Below are positions 1-7,817 of a stretch of 64,000 nucleotides of DNA, in pieces (positions within the stretch are counted from its first letter, which is position 1; each line of letters opens with the position of its first letter). Source of the stretch: an uncultured Pelagibacteraceae bacterium (GTDB taxonomy: Bacteria; Pseudomonadota; Alphaproteobacteria; Pelagibacterales; Pelagibacteraceae); contig CACHEU010000003.1 in the NCBI GenBank assembly GCA_902578935.1, forward strand, positions 43,747 to 107,746, read 5' to 3'. A program made the translations under genes and the position numbers. The notes under the pieces are model-generated. The model ran no database searches and was not told the DNA's origin. It was given only the letters and a program-made list of their open reading frames with translations.

Positions 1-295
1 TTTGAAATAATCTTTTTTCAATATTTTGATGAATATCTTCAAATTTTTCTTTAAATTTAAATTTGTTTTTATCAATTTCTCTTTTTATTTTTTTAAGTCC
101 ATTAATTATTTTTTTTCCATCTTTTTTTGGAATAATTTTTTGTTTAATAAGCATTTGGGCATGAACAATTGATGCCTGAATATCTTCATTATAAAGTCTT
201 TTATCAACATTGATCGATGATCCAATTCTTTGGAAATTTTTAGAATTGGCTTTACCGAATCTATGCGACCAAACAGTTTTATTTTTATTTCTCAT
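1..295 (-). CDS. argH: Argininosuccinate lyase, N-terminal part (runs off left edge)
   Basis: Translating the minus strand from the ATG at 295 gives an open frame to the window edge (98 codons). It begins MRNKNKTVWSHRFGKAN and continues with SINVDKRLYNEDIQASIVHA, the N-terminal signature of argininosuccinate lyase (W-x-x-R-F, then D-x-R-L-x-x-x-D-I-x-x-S-x-x-H-A). The enzyme releases fumarate from argininosuccinate to give arginine, in the cytoplasm. Only the first fifth is present, so the catalytic serine loop cannot be seen. Only 27 nt separate this start from the divergent tlpA-like gene, so the two promoters must be very compact or lie inside the coding regions. Confidence 0.85.
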   Translation of the reverse strand, partial: MRNKNKTVWSHRFGKANSKNFQRIGSSINVDKRLYNEDIQASIVHAQMLIKQKIIPKKDGKKIINGLKKIKREIDKNKFKFKEKFEDIHQNIEKRLFQ

Positions 296-322
296 CTTGT
301 ATGTTAAACCTATTTTAAATAT

Positions 323-838
323 ATGAATATTTTACGGTTCTTATTATTGTTTATTTTTTTCAAATTCAATTTTTTAATTGCAGCCGAGCCTTTACCATTC
401 AATAATATAGTTCTTCATAAAAATCCATTAGAAGTTTCCCAAGTAAAATTAAAGGATTTTTACTTAAAAGATATCGAACTTAATAAAAATGATGGCAAGA
501 TTAAGGTACTTAATTTCTGGGCAACTTGGTGTAATCCTTGTAAAAAAGAAATGCCATCCTTAAACAATTTGAGCATTAAATATCCTCAGATTTTAGTATT
601 TCCAATAAATGTTGACAAACCGAACCAAACAAAGACAAAGAAATTTTTTCACGATCTCAACATAAAAAATCTTTCAATATACTTCGACCATCAATTTAAA
701 TTGGCCAATCAATTTCAACTAAGAGGAATACCTACTACTATTTTGCTAAACAAAGAAGGTAACGAATTTGCTCGAATTATTGGAGAAATAGACTTTTATG
801 ATAAAAAATTTATAGAATGGTTAAATCAATTCATTTAA
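323..838 (+). CDS. TlpA-like periplasmic thioredoxin-fold protein
   Basis: A 171-aa protein with a hydrophobic N-terminal signal or anchor (about residues 3-20, ending LIAAEP) followed by a thioredoxin fold. The active site is visible as WATWCNPCKKEMP, a CxxC redox motif, and the cis-proline region appears as RGIPTTILLNKEG. TlpA/ResA-family proteins act outside the cytoplasmic membrane as thiol-disulfide reductases, often in cytochrome maturation. Here the substrate is unknown. It is divergent from argH and 12 nt upstream of an esterase gene, so it probably heads a short operon. The ATG at 323 is required to include the signal sequence. Confidence 0.85.
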   Translation: MNILRFLLLFIFFKFNFLIAAEPLPFNNIVLHKNPLEVSQVKLKDFYLKDIELNKNDGKIKVLNFWATWCNPCKKEMPSLNNLSIKYPQILVFPINVDKPNQTKTKKFFHDLNIKNLSIYFDHQFKLANQFQLRGIPTTILLNKEGNEFARIIGEIDFYDKKFIEWLNQFI

Positions 839-850
839 TCTAGATACAAT

Positions 851-1498
851 ATGAATTATTCTTTAAACTCGATTATATTTAATTCAGGTTCTCCAATTAA
901 AAATGCAGTTATATTATGTCATGGCTATGGTGGAGATGGAAAAGATATATCAATCGTTGCACATTACTGGAAAAATTTTTTACCTGATACTTTGTTTATT
1001 TGTCCTAATGCTCCCGAGGTTTGTAAGGTCAATCCGCAGGGATTTCAATGGTTTGACTTAATGGATCAAACTGAAGATGAAATTCTATCAAAATCTTTTA
1101 TTGCCGAGAAAAAGCTTAACAAACTGATTGATGAGGTTAAGGAAAACAATAAACTAAAAATTGATCAAATTTCTCTAGTTGGTTTTAGTCAAGGTTGTAT
1201 GATTTCTTTGCAAACAGCACTAAAAAGAAAAGATAAGATTAAATGTTTAATAGGTTATTCGGGAAAAATTTTAAATCCAAACCACTTAAGTAAGAATATT
1301 TATTCTAGACCAGAAATTTATTTAATGCATGGAGATATAGACAATGTGGTTCCATTAAATAACTTATTGGAAGCTAAAGAGTTTTTTTCTAAGCAAAAAT
1401 ATGAGATTAATACAAAAATTTTTAAAAATTGCGAACACAGAATTCCAACAGAAGGTCTAAGTATAGGATTAGAATTTTTGAAAAAAAATTTTATATAA
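851..1498 (+). CDS. Phospholipase/carboxylesterase-family alpha/beta hydrolase
   Basis: A 215-aa alpha/beta hydrolase of the carboxylesterase (YpfH/acyl-protein thioesterase-like) family. Visible features are the oxyanion-hole region HGYGGDG near residue 24, the nucleophile elbow GFSQG, the acid in HGDIDNVVP and the catalytic His in CEHRIP near the C-terminus. No signal peptide is apparent, so it is probably cytoplasmic. It lies 12 nt after the TlpA-like gene. The natural ester substrate cannot be told from sequence. Confidence 0.85.
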   Translation: MNYSLNSIIFNSGSPIKNAVILCHGYGGDGKDISIVAHYWKNFLPDTLFICPNAPEVCKVNPQGFQWFDLMDQTEDEILSKSFIAEKKLNKLIDEVKENNKLKIDQISLVGFSQGCMISLQTALKRKDKIKCLIGYSGKILNPNHLSKNIYSRPEIYLMHGDIDNVVPLNNLLEAKEFFSKQKYEINTKIFKNCEHRIPTEGLSIGLEFLKKNFI

Positions 1499-1531
1499 CA
1501 ATAACTATATAAAATGTAACAAAATTATAAC

Positions 1532-1560
1532 TTGATAAATATTTTTCAATAAGCTAGCAT
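1532..1560 (+). promoter_or_regulatory. Candidate sigma70-type promoter for the HNH gene
   Basis: TTGATA (1532-1537), a 17-nt spacer and TAGCAT (1555-1560) sit directly before the ATG at 1566. The predicted start of transcription would fall on or next to the ATG, and no Shine-Dalgarno-like sequence is present, so this could give a leaderless mRNA. It is a consensus match only. Confidence 0.35.
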
Positions 1561-1565
1561 TTGGT

Positions 1566-2135
1566 ATGATTATTTCGGCCTCAGAAAGAGTTCCTCTAGA
1601 AAAGTGTCCTGCACTGGTTTTAAATGCAGATTTTAGACCTCTTAGCTATTACCCACTTTCTCTATGGTGTTGGCAAGATGCAGTAAAATCAGTTTTTTTA
1701 AATAGAGTAAGTATAGTTTCAAGTTACCAAAGAAAAGTTAGAAGTCCATCTTTTGAAATGAGTTTACCAAGTGTTATAGCTTTAAAAAGTTTCGTTAAGC
1801 CATCAGAGCATCCTAATTTTACAAGATTTAATGTTTTTCTTAGAGATAAGTTTGCTTGTCAATATTGTGGCAGCAAACAGGATCTAACTTTTGATCATTT
1901 GTTACCAAAATCAAAAGGAGGAATAACAGACTGGGAAAATGTTGTAACAGCTTGTTCCACTTGCAATGTAAAGAAAGGTGGTAAGCTTTACAATAAATGT
2001 GACCTTAAGTTGCAAAGAAAACCTTTTGCCCCCACAGTAGATGATTTGCATAAAAACGGAAGAAACTTTCCTCCAAATTTTTTACATGAAAGCTGGATGG
2101 ACTATCTATACTGGGATATAGAACTTGAACCTTAA
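1566..2135 (+). CDS. HNH endonuclease-family protein
   Basis: A 189-aa protein with an HNH zinc-binding nuclease fold in its second half. CQYCGSKQDLTFDHLLPKSKGG carries the first CxxC and the DH pair, then WENVVTACSTCNVKKGG carries the Asn and the second CxxC. The N-terminal half (VLNADFRPLSYYPLSLWCWQDA) is the conserved lead segment of a widespread alphaproteobacterial HNH family. The biological substrate is not known. No restriction or mobile-element genes are nearby, so this is a resident housekeeping-type gene. Its end abuts the convergent coq7 gene with no gap. Confidence 0.85.
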   Translation: MIISASERVPLEKCPALVLNADFRPLSYYPLSLWCWQDAVKSVFLNRVSIVSSYQRKVRSPSFEMSLPSVIALKSFVKPSEHPNFTRFNVFLRDKFACQYCGSKQDLTFDHLLPKSKGGITDWENVVTACSTCNVKKGGKLYNKCDLKLQRKPFAPTVDDLHKNGRNFPPNFLHESWMDYLYWDIELEP

Positions 2136-2669
2136 TTAAATTTTTTCGGATACTTTTATAGCTATTTTAGAAGATGTTTGGATTATTTTATCCAAAATTG
2201 AATAAGGCCCCATTTTTGTTGCGCCTTTGTCGTAGGCAGTGTTTTTGTGTTCAATTTCTTCATCTCTAAATTTTGAAATACTTTTTTTTAGTTCCTTCTC
2301 ATCTTCACCCAATTTATCCAATTGATTTTTATAATGATTGTCAATTACTTCTTCAACAGATGCAGTGCATAGCATAGCGGCTTTTTCATTTATCATTGTT
2401 GTGCCAAAACCTAGAGCAACTCCCAAAAGATCCCACAATGGTAACAAAACAGTTGGTTTTATTTTTCTTTTTTGTATTTCTTTATCAAAAAATTCAAAGT
2501 GTTTATTTTCCTGTTCTTTCATACCCTCAATTATCTTCTTGAGTTTTTCGTTATTTTTGAAAGTACTGAGAGCTAAAAGTTGACCCTCATAAATTTTTAA
2601 AGCCCCACGCTCTCCAGCATGATCAACTCTTATAATTTCTTCTAAAGTTTTTCTATCAGTTGATTTCAT
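2136..2669 (-). CDS. coq7: 3-demethoxyubiquinol 3-hydroxylase (Coq7 family)
   Basis: A 177-aa di-iron hydroxylase of ubiquinone biosynthesis. The carboxylate-bridged metal ligands are visible in order: DHAGERGA near the N-terminus, EQENKHFEFF, ASVEEVIDNHY and RDEEIEHKNTA near the C-terminus, i.e. two repeats of E...ExxH. The family hydroxylates the ring of demethoxyubiquinol at the membrane. It overlaps the end of dsbB by 14 nt on the same strand, so the two are probably co-transcribed. Length is normal for the short bacterial Coq7 form. Confidence 0.95.
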   Translation of the reverse strand: MKSTDRKTLEEIIRVDHAGERGALKIYEGQLLALSTFKNNEKLKKIIEGMKEQENKHFEFFDKEIQKRKIKPTVLLPLWDLLGVALGFGTTMINEKAAMLCTASVEEVIDNHYKNQLDKLGEDEKELKKSISKFRDEEIEHKNTAYDKGATKMGPYSILDKIIQTSSKIAIKVSEKI

Positions 2670-3135
2670 AATTTCTATAAAGCCTTACAAATATCATAAA
2701 TAGAGCAAAAGAAACAATAGCGTTAATTGATGCAAGGGACAAACCAAATAAGGTAAAATTTACATCTTTGCAACTTATGGTATTTTGTTTTAGCTGTTCC
2801 AAAATATCTTGTTTAGTCAAACCCTCTTGTAAGTTTTGCGATTCACATACAGCAGATTCATTAAAAAAACCTTGTTCAATACCAAAATGATAAAAAGCTA
2901 AAACGGCACCTGATAGAGAGATCATACCCAACACTAATAAATGTATTTTCACATTTTTTTTAATTAACAGAACACTCAAAATCAAAAGAATTGAAAGAAT
3001 ATATGGAAAGCGTTGGTATACACAGAGTCTGCATGGTTCATGACCAAGTCCATATTCAATTATATAAGCCAAGATTAGAGATGCAGACAATCCAAATAGA
3101 ATAAAGATTAAAATTGTATTAGTTTTTTTATTCAT
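2656..3135 (-). CDS. dsbB: Disulfide bond formation protein B
   Basis: A 159-aa inner-membrane protein with four hydrophobic segments. The first periplasmic loop carries the CxxC motif in EPCRLCVYQRFPY, the DsbB signature. The second loop carries two further cysteines (AVCES... and TISCKD). DsbB re-oxidises DsbA and passes electrons to quinone, which fits its placement with coq7. No dsbA is seen in this window. It is followed by coq7 (overlapping) and preceded by a YqaA-like gene on the same strand. Confidence 0.92.
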   Translation of the reverse strand: MNKKTNTILIFILFGLSASLILAYIIEYGLGHEPCRLCVYQRFPYILSILLILSVLLIKKNVKIHLLVLGMISLSGAVLAFYHFGIEQGFFNESAVCESQNLQEGLTKQDILEQLKQNTISCKDVNFTLFGLSLASINAIVSFALFMIFVRLYRNYEIN

Positions 3136-3141
3136 ATTTTA

Positions 3142-3735
3142 TTAAAATAAAAAATAAAACACCCCACCAATAATTATGATAAGTGAAGCTATAATAATAG
3201 ACCACTTGGTTCCTTGTTTTTCTAAAAAAGGACCAAACTTCTCTCCATATTTGTAAGTTAAGAAAGATACTAAAAAAAATCTTGAACCCCTTGTTATGAC
3301 ACAAATAATTATAAAGGACACAATGTTAAAATGAATAAATCCACTTGATATTGTTAAAAGTTTAAATGGAAGAGGAGTAAAACCAGCGGTAAAAAGTATA
3401 CCAATCCAAGAAATAAAACCTCCTTTTGTTGAAAATTTATCTTTTAAAAAATTGGGGTTTTCATAACCATAAATTTCAAATATTTTTATACCAACTTCAT
3501 TAAAAAAAACATAACCGATAAAATATCCAAAAAGTGCACCAAGAACTGAAAAAATAGTTGCAATTGAAGCTATACGAATAAATTCATTTTTTTTTGCGAT
3601 TACCATAGGAACAATCATTACATCAGGAGGTATGGGAAAAAATGAACTTTCTATAAAAGCCTCAAACGCTAAAAGTTGTTTAGCGTATTTCTTACCAGCC
3701 CAAGAAACACATTTATCATATATTTTTTTGATCAT
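3142..3735 (-). CDS. YqaA/DedA-family (VTT domain) membrane protein
   Basis: A 197-aa polytopic membrane protein. The segment ESSFFPIPPDVMIVPMV and the later GFTPLPFKLLTISSG, followed by R-G-x-R-F-F, are typical of the SNARE-associated/VTT (DedA, YqaA) family. Members influence membrane potential or lipid translocation. The precise function of this subfamily is unknown. It is transcribed leftward ahead of dsbB and coq7 with a 6-nt gap. Confidence 0.85.
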   Translation of the reverse strand: MIKKIYDKCVSWAGKKYAKQLLAFEAFIESSFFPIPPDVMIVPMVIAKKNEFIRIASIATIFSVLGALFGYFIGYVFFNEVGIKIFEIYGYENPNFLKDKFSTKGGFISWIGILFTAGFTPLPFKLLTISSGFIHFNIVSFIIICVITRGSRFFLVSFLTYKYGEKFGPFLEKQGTKWSIIIASLIIIIGGVFYFLF

Positions 3736-3804
3736 TTTTTTTGTTGCGTATTAAATTAATTCAAAACATAATGTTTGTAAAAACATTAATTAATGTGGAG
3801 AAAT

Positions 3805-3891
3805 GGGCGAATGGTGGAACTGGTAGACGCGTTGGATTCAAAATCCAATGGTAGCAATATCTTGAGAGTTCGAGTCTCTCTTCGCCCACCA
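3805..3891 (+). tRNA. tRNA-Leu (anticodon CAA)
   Basis: An 87-nt class II tRNA. The acceptor arms GGGCGAA (3805-3811) and TTCGCCC (3881-3887) pair perfectly. The anticodon stem TTGGA/TCCAA encloses the loop TTCAAAA with CAA at 3839-3841, and there is a long variable arm and a GTTCGAGTC T-loop. The CCA end is encoded at 3889-3891. The start codon of the downstream acyl-CoA synthetase follows after only 5 nt. Confidence 0.97.
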
Positions 3892-3896
3892 ATACA

Positions 3897-5579
3897 ATGG
3901 ATATATCAAGGACAAATAGTTTAGTTGAATTATTTTTTGATAGGTTAGAAAAAACTGACAAAAAAAAACCCTTTTTAACTTGGTTAAAAAACAAAGATTA
4001 TCAGTTTAGTTGGGGTGAAGTTTCTGAAAAAATATTTAAGCTTTCAAATAAAATTAGATCTTTAATTCAAGAGGGTGATAGATGTGTTCTCTTATCTGAA
4101 AATAGACCAGAGTGGTTAATTTCTGATATTTCTATAATGAATGCCGGGGGAATATCAGTTCCTATTTTTACAACTTACTCAGCAAGTGACTACGAATATA
4201 TTCTAAATGATTGCAAACCTTCAATTATTATTGTTTCAAATGATAATCAATTTAAAAAAATAAAAAAATTTGTTGGAAGTGAAGTTAAAAAAATTATCTC
4301 TTTTGAAAAATTAGAAAGTTCAAGTCTACTAATTTCAGATATCTATAATGAAAATGTAAAAGATAAAACAATAAACAAAAATATAAAAAGAAAAATGCCA
4401 GCTTGTATAATTTATACCTCAGGTACTTCTGGTAGCCCCAAAGGTGTAATTTTAAGCCACGGAGGAATATTGTCAAATTGTGAAGGGGCATTGGATATAC
4501 TTAAGTCTCTTACGAAAAAAAAAGAACCTGTTTTTTTGACCTGGCTTCCTCTCTCCCACTCTTACGAACATGCCGTTCAATTTATACAGATATTTTTGGG
4601 GGCTAAAGTTTTTTATGCAGAAAGTTTAGAAAAACTTATATCAAATATGTCTGAGGCAAAACCAACGATCATGACAGCTGTACCTAGATTTTATCAGAAT
4701 CTTTTTAGTAAAATTAATATTAATTTTAATAAACAAACAGGTTTTAAAAAAAGCTTAATTGACAAAACGATTAAATTAGGAAAAAAAAATCTAAAAAAAG
4801 AAAAATTAAAATTTAGTGAAAAAATTATTAATTTTTTATGTGATAATTTAGTAAGAAGAAAAATCCGAAAACAGTTTGGAGGAAACTTGCAAGGTTTTGT
4901 TTCTGGAGGTGGAGCTTTAGATAAAAATGTTGGAGAATTTCTTAATGCGATCGGTCTACCAACATTACAAGGCTATGGTTTAACAGAAACTTCACCTGTA
5001 GTAAGTTGTAATTTACCAGGTTTAGTGAAAATTGAAACTGTCGGGCCACCCTTTAAAACAAATCAAGTGAAGATAGCAGAAGACGGTGAAATTTTGGTTA
5101 AGGGTGAAAATGTTATGCTCGGTTATTGGAACAAAGAAAAGGAAACTAATGAAATTTTAAAAAATGGCTGGCTACATACTGGCGATATTGGAGAAATAGA
5201 TTCAAATGGTTATTTAAAAATAACAGATAGAAAAAAAGATATTATTGTTAATCATGGAGGAGACAATATTTCTCCAAGTAAAATTGAAAATTTTGTTTGT
5301 AATAATGAAAAAATAAAACAATGTTTGGTTTATGGTGATAAAAAAAACTATCTTGTTGCCTTAATTGTTGTAGACCCTGAAAATAAAAATAATTCAACTA
5401 TAGGAAGTATCATTGAAAAATTAAATAAAAATTTAGGAATTATAGAAAAAATAAAAAAATTTATTTTAATTGATGAAGAATTTACAATTGAAAATGGTTT
5501 GATGACTCCTACTTTAAAATTAAAAAGAAAAAAAATTATTGAAAGATATAAACAGGACCTTGAAAAACTTTATCAATAA
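3897..5579 (+). CDS. Long-chain fatty acid--CoA ligase family (AMP-forming)
   Basis: A 560-aa AMP-dependent synthetase of the long-chain acyl-CoA synthetase (FAA1) type. The P-loop is IYTSGTSGSPKGVILSH. Other adenylate-forming motifs are LQGYGLTETSPVVS and GWLHTGDIGEIDSNGYLKITDRKKD. It probably activates fatty acids to acyl-CoA at the inner face of the membrane. Chain length cannot be read from sequence. The ATG lies 5 nt after the tRNA-Leu CCA, with no room for a Shine-Dalgarno site once the tRNA is processed. The N-terminal residues match the family, so this start is preferred. Confidence 0.9.
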   Translation: MDISRTNSLVELFFDRLEKTDKKKPFLTWLKNKDYQFSWGEVSEKIFKLSNKIRSLIQEGDRCVLLSENRPEWLISDISIMNAGGISVPIFTTYSASDYEYILNDCKPSIIIVSNDNQFKKIKKFVGSEVKKIISFEKLESSSLLISDIYNENVKDKTINKNIKRKMPACIIYTSGTSGSPKGVILSHGGILSNCEGALDILKSLTKKKEPVFLTWLPLSHSYEHAVQFIQIFLGAKVFYAESLEKLISNMSEAKPTIMTAVPRFYQNLFSKININFNKQTGFKKSLIDKTIKLGKKNLKKEKLKFSEKIINFLCDNLVRRKIRKQFGGNLQGFVSGGGALDKNVGEFLNAIGLPTLQGYGLTETSPVVSCNLPGLVKIETVGPPFKTNQVKIAEDGEILVKGENVMLGYWNKEKETNEILKNGWLHTGDIGEIDSNGYLKITDRKKDIIVNHGGDNISPSKIENFVCNNEKIKQCLVYGDKKNYLVALIVVDPENKNNSTIGSIIEKLNKNLGIIEKIKKFILIDEEFTIENGLMTPTLKLKRKKIIERYKQDLEKLYQ

Positions 5580-5706
5580 ATTTAAATTTTTATAAAAAAA
5601 ATATTAAAAAAACTGTTGGTATTACTTACTTTTTTAATTTATTTTAAGTTTAAATAAAAAAAACTATTTCAATTATTTTTTTTAAAATTTTCAATTTCTT
5701 TTATGT

Positions 5707-5735
5707 TTGACATCTATTAAAAAAAACTTAAAAAT
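5707..5735 (+). promoter_or_regulatory. Candidate promoter for the polybasic microprotein
   Basis: A perfect TTGACA (5707-5712) is followed by a 17-nt spacer and AAAAAT (5730-5735), a 4/6 match to the -10 consensus. It lies about 50 nt before the small ORF, in an otherwise featureless AT-rich 200-nt spacer. Assignment is by consensus only. Confidence 0.4.
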
Positions 5736-5784
5736 GAATTTATCAACGAATCACTTAGATTTGTTTTAAAAAAGGGAGATAATG

Positions 5785-5853
5785 ATGGCTAAAAGACGTA
5801 GAAAAAAGAAGAAGAAAGCTAAGAAGAAGAAGAAAAGAAGAAGAAGAAGATAA
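5785..5853 (+). CDS. 22-residue Lys/Arg-rich microprotein
   Basis: A tiny ORF (ATG at 5785; a second in-frame ATG lies just before it at 5782) encoding 22 residues, of which 19 are Lys or Arg. It starts MAKRRR, has Lys runs separated by one Ala, and ends in five Arg. A good ribosome-binding sequence AAGGGAGAT lies at 5772-5780, a TTGACA element is upstream, and a perfect 12-bp terminator begins 13 nt after the stop. This looks like an independent gene. I do not recognise a family. A polycation this small could bind nucleic acid or the ribosome, as bacterial Thx-like peptides do, but that is inference. A regulatory RNA overlapping the ORF is the alternative. Confidence 0.65.
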   Translation: MAKRRRKKKKKAKKKKKRRRRR

Positions 5854-5865
5854 ATAGTTTTCTCT

Positions 5866-5908
5866 AAAAACGCCCTTTCCAAATCTCACGGAAAGGGCGT
5901 TTTTTTTT
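5866..5908. terminator. Bidirectional intrinsic terminator
   Basis: A perfect 12-bp stem, AACGCCCTTTCC (5869-5880) with GGAAAGGGCGTT (5890-5901), encloses a 9-nt loop. It is flanked by an A run on the left and a T run on the right, so it can stop transcripts from both sides: the microprotein unit on the plus strand and carD on the minus strand. Confidence 0.95.
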
Positions 5909-6569
5909 AGTTTTCCAGGGCTCTATCTTCTCTTCCTAGAGCCTTATTCATTTTCTTTTTTACATCTTCATCTGAAATTTTTAATACAACTTTAAATTCA
6001 TTTCCCAGCCTGTCATAGGCTTTTTCAAAAAGCTGTCTTTCGCTATAAGATTGATCTGCAATACTGTTTGTATTTTTGTTTAAATCCTTAACTACTTCAG
6101 CAAGTTCGTAAATTTTTCCAGAATTGATTTTTTGTTCATATTCCTGAGCTCTTCTGCTCCACATGGTTCTTTTTATTTTAGGTTTGCTCTTCAGAATTGC
6201 TATGCATTTATTTACTTGATGTGTTGAACATATGGGTCTTAAATTTGATTGTTGATTTATAGGTATTGTTAAGGTCAACTTATCTCTTTCAATTAGAACT
6301 TTATAGAAATTTATATCAATTTCTCCAATGACTGCTTTTTCTACAGAAACAATTTTTCCTACACCGTGTTTAGGGTATACAACAAAGTCATTTACATTAT
6401 AAACTCTTTTTTCAGTAGGTTGTTTTTTTATTTTTTTAATTTCAATTTTTTCTTCAGAAATATTACTTTTTTGTGTAGGAAGTATTTTTTTTTCAGCTTT
6501 TTTGCTTTTTAACTTCGATTTTAAATCTTTTGATTTTTTTTTAACTCCTTTTTTCTTTTTTCTACCCAT
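5907..6569 (-). CDS. carD: CarD-family transcriptional regulator
   Basis: A 220-aa protein. Residues 1 to about 52 are a Lys-rich low-complexity tail. From about residue 55 the CarD/CdnL RNA-polymerase-interacting domain begins (NDFVVYPKHGVGKIVSVEK, then INFYKVLIERDKLTLTIP), and a helical C-terminal domain (WSRRAQEYEQKI) follows. CarD proteins bind the RNAP beta subunit and stabilise open promoter complexes. It is convergent with the 22-aa microprotein and shares its terminator. The basic tail is longer than in many homologues and could add DNA affinity. Confidence 0.92.
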   Translation of the reverse strand: MGRKKKKGVKKKSKDLKSKLKSKKAEKKILPTQKSNISEEKIEIKKIKKQPTEKRVYNVNDFVVYPKHGVGKIVSVEKAVIGEIDINFYKVLIERDKLTLTIPINQQSNLRPICSTHQVNKCIAILKSKPKIKRTMWSRRAQEYEQKINSGKIYELAEVVKDLNKNTNSIADQSYSERQLFEKAYDRLGNEFKVVLKISDEDVKKKMNKALGREDRALEN

Positions 6570-6571
6570 GT

Positions 6572-6913
6572 TTATTCTCCTGGTTTTTCCGAAAAGTACT
6601 TTTCGTATTTATTTTTTTCATTTCTATATTTATCTGCATCTTTAGGTGGATTTTTTTTATTTTTTATATTTGGCCATAGTTTTGAATATTTTCCATTTAT
6701 TTCCAACCATTTATTTTTCTCTTTTTCTTCGAAAGTGTTATCTGCCACTATAGCATTGACGGGACATTCGGGTTCACACACACCACAATCTATACATTCG
6801 TCGGGATGAATTACTAACATATTTTCTCCTTCATAGAAACAGTCAACAGGACATACTTCAACACAATCCATTAATTTGCATTTTATGCATTCGTCTTTTA
6901 CGAGGTAGGTCAT
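6572..6913 (-). CDS. fdxA: 7Fe ferredoxin, FdxA type
   Basis: A 113-aa ferredoxin from the ATG at 6913. A longer frame reaches 6985 but its extra 24 residues lie inside the upstream gene and are not family-like. The cluster motifs are [17 protein letters not shown] and [15 protein letters not shown], the arrangement of FdI-type [3Fe-4S][4Fe-4S] ferredoxins. The C-terminal extension ending in WPNI...KKNPPKDAD is also family-typical. It is a soluble electron carrier. It overlaps the TerB-like gene by 4 nt and is followed by carD 2 nt on, suggesting a leftward operon. Confidence 0.95.
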   Translation of the reverse strand: MTYLVKDECIKCKLMDCVEVCPVDCFYEGENMLVIHPDECIDCGVCEPECPVNAIVADNTFEEKEKNKWLEINGKYSKLWPNIKNKKNPPKDADKYRNEKNKYEKYFSEKPGE

Positions 6914-7347
6914 AATTTTTTTTCTTTTAGAATATTTAATTTTATTTCTCCACTCAATTTGTCGGGTAAATATAGTAATCCACAAATTCTTCTCATTAAG
7001 TTGTTCTCATATTGCCCTGATTTATTATCTGATAAAATAATTTTCCAAAGAGTTTCTATAACCAAGGTTTTTAATTTTAGATCCATTTTTTTGACACTCC
7101 GGGTATAATCTAAAATTTGATTAGAACTTCTTTCATGTTCTTCACTTTTTTTAATTATTTCTAAAACTTCTTCTTTTGGTTTTTTTTTGAAATTCATTGC
7201 AAAGTTAAAAATTATTTTTTTTTCTACTTCAGAATAATTTTCATCAATTTTTGCAGCATGTATCAATAGGGCAATTATTTTTATTAAATCGTTATTTTTA
7301 TTATCACCAGTAGAATTTTTTGTTTTTTTTAAAAAATTTAGAATCAT
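6910..7347 (-). CDS. TerB-like (tellurite-resistance B family) protein
   Basis: A 145-aa, mostly helical protein. The segment from about residue 20 ([26 protein letters not shown]) has the acidic D-x-x-x-x-x-E-x-x-x-I pattern of TerB/DjlA-type domains. No signal peptide or membrane segment is seen. Function within bacteria is generally unclear, and tellurite resistance is unlikely to be the real role here. It overlaps both the upstream helicase tail (7344-7347) and fdxA by 4 nt, so it is translationally coupled in the same leftward operon. Confidence 0.75.
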   Translation of the reverse strand: MILNFLKKTKNSTGDNKNNDLIKIIALLIHAAKIDENYSEVEKKIIFNFAMNFKKKPKEEVLEIIKKSEEHERSSNQILDYTRSVKKMDLKLKTLVIETLWKIILSDNKSGQYENNLMRRICGLLYLPDKLSGEIKLNILKEKKL

Positions 7348-7817
7348 TTTAAGTTTAAAGACATTAATTTTTTAAACGGACTATCTTTTTTGTTTACAAA
7401 TTTTACTTTATTTCTCTCTTTTCTATAACCCCTATAAGAATATACATCAATATTATTATTTTCTTTCCTATAATTCATGAGATCCATTAATTTGAAAAAA
7501 TTTTCTTTAGAACATCCAAGAAGATTCATCATTTCAGAATTTATTTTAAACTTTCCATCTTTTGTGTTTTCTATAATTTGAAGAAAAAATTTTTCCAATA
7601 TATCCACTCTAACATAAAAATCTTTAAATTTTTCAAAACCACACAAGAGCAGAAATTTTTTATCAAATTTTTTTTTATCATCTACCAAAAAATTTAATCC
7701 TGATTTAGGTATTTCATTACTGTTTTGGATATTGTTGTAAAACTTCCATAATAAGATTCTTAAACTTACCGCCTTAGGTTTAAGCATCTTTGGTAAAAAA
7801 AATATGATATCTCCCAA
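7344..7817 (-). CDS. Out-of-frame C-terminal continuation of the Suv3-like helicase
   Basis: A 157-aa frame with only a TTG-type start. Its opening segment FFLPKMLKPKAVSLRILLW matches what should follow YHIF at the end of the upstream helicase: alphaproteobacterial homologues continue YHIFLP-x-hL-KP-x-A there. The two frames overlap at 7780-7817 across a run of eight T (minus-strand sense, 7795-7802 on plus). With seven T they would read through as one protein. The remainder is Lys/Asn-rich with no recognised domain. It is best read as the C-terminal domain of a split helicase and not as an independent gene. Confidence 0.65.
   Translation of the reverse strand: MGDIIFFLPKMLKPKAVSLRILLWKFYNNIQNSNEIPKSGLNFLVDDKKKFDKKFLLLCGFEKFKDFYVRVDILEKFFLQIIENTKDGKFKINSEMMNLLGCSKENFFKLMDLMNYRKENNNIDVYSYRGYRKERNKVKFVNKKDSPFKKLMSLNLK

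Noticed and set aside
3770..3787. Perfect 7-bp hairpin AATGTTT/AAACATT
   Set aside because: No T tail in either useful direction and AT-only apart from one pair; chance formation is likely in this composition.
3761..3994. 77-aa minus-strand ORF
   Set aside because: It runs antisense through tRNA-Leu and the start of the acyl-CoA synthetase; the LSRYCYHWILNP-type stretch is a common translation artefact of tRNA genes.
6914..6985. 24-residue N-terminal extension of the ferredoxin
   Set aside because: It lies inside the TerB-like gene and FdxA proteins begin at M-T-Y-x-V.
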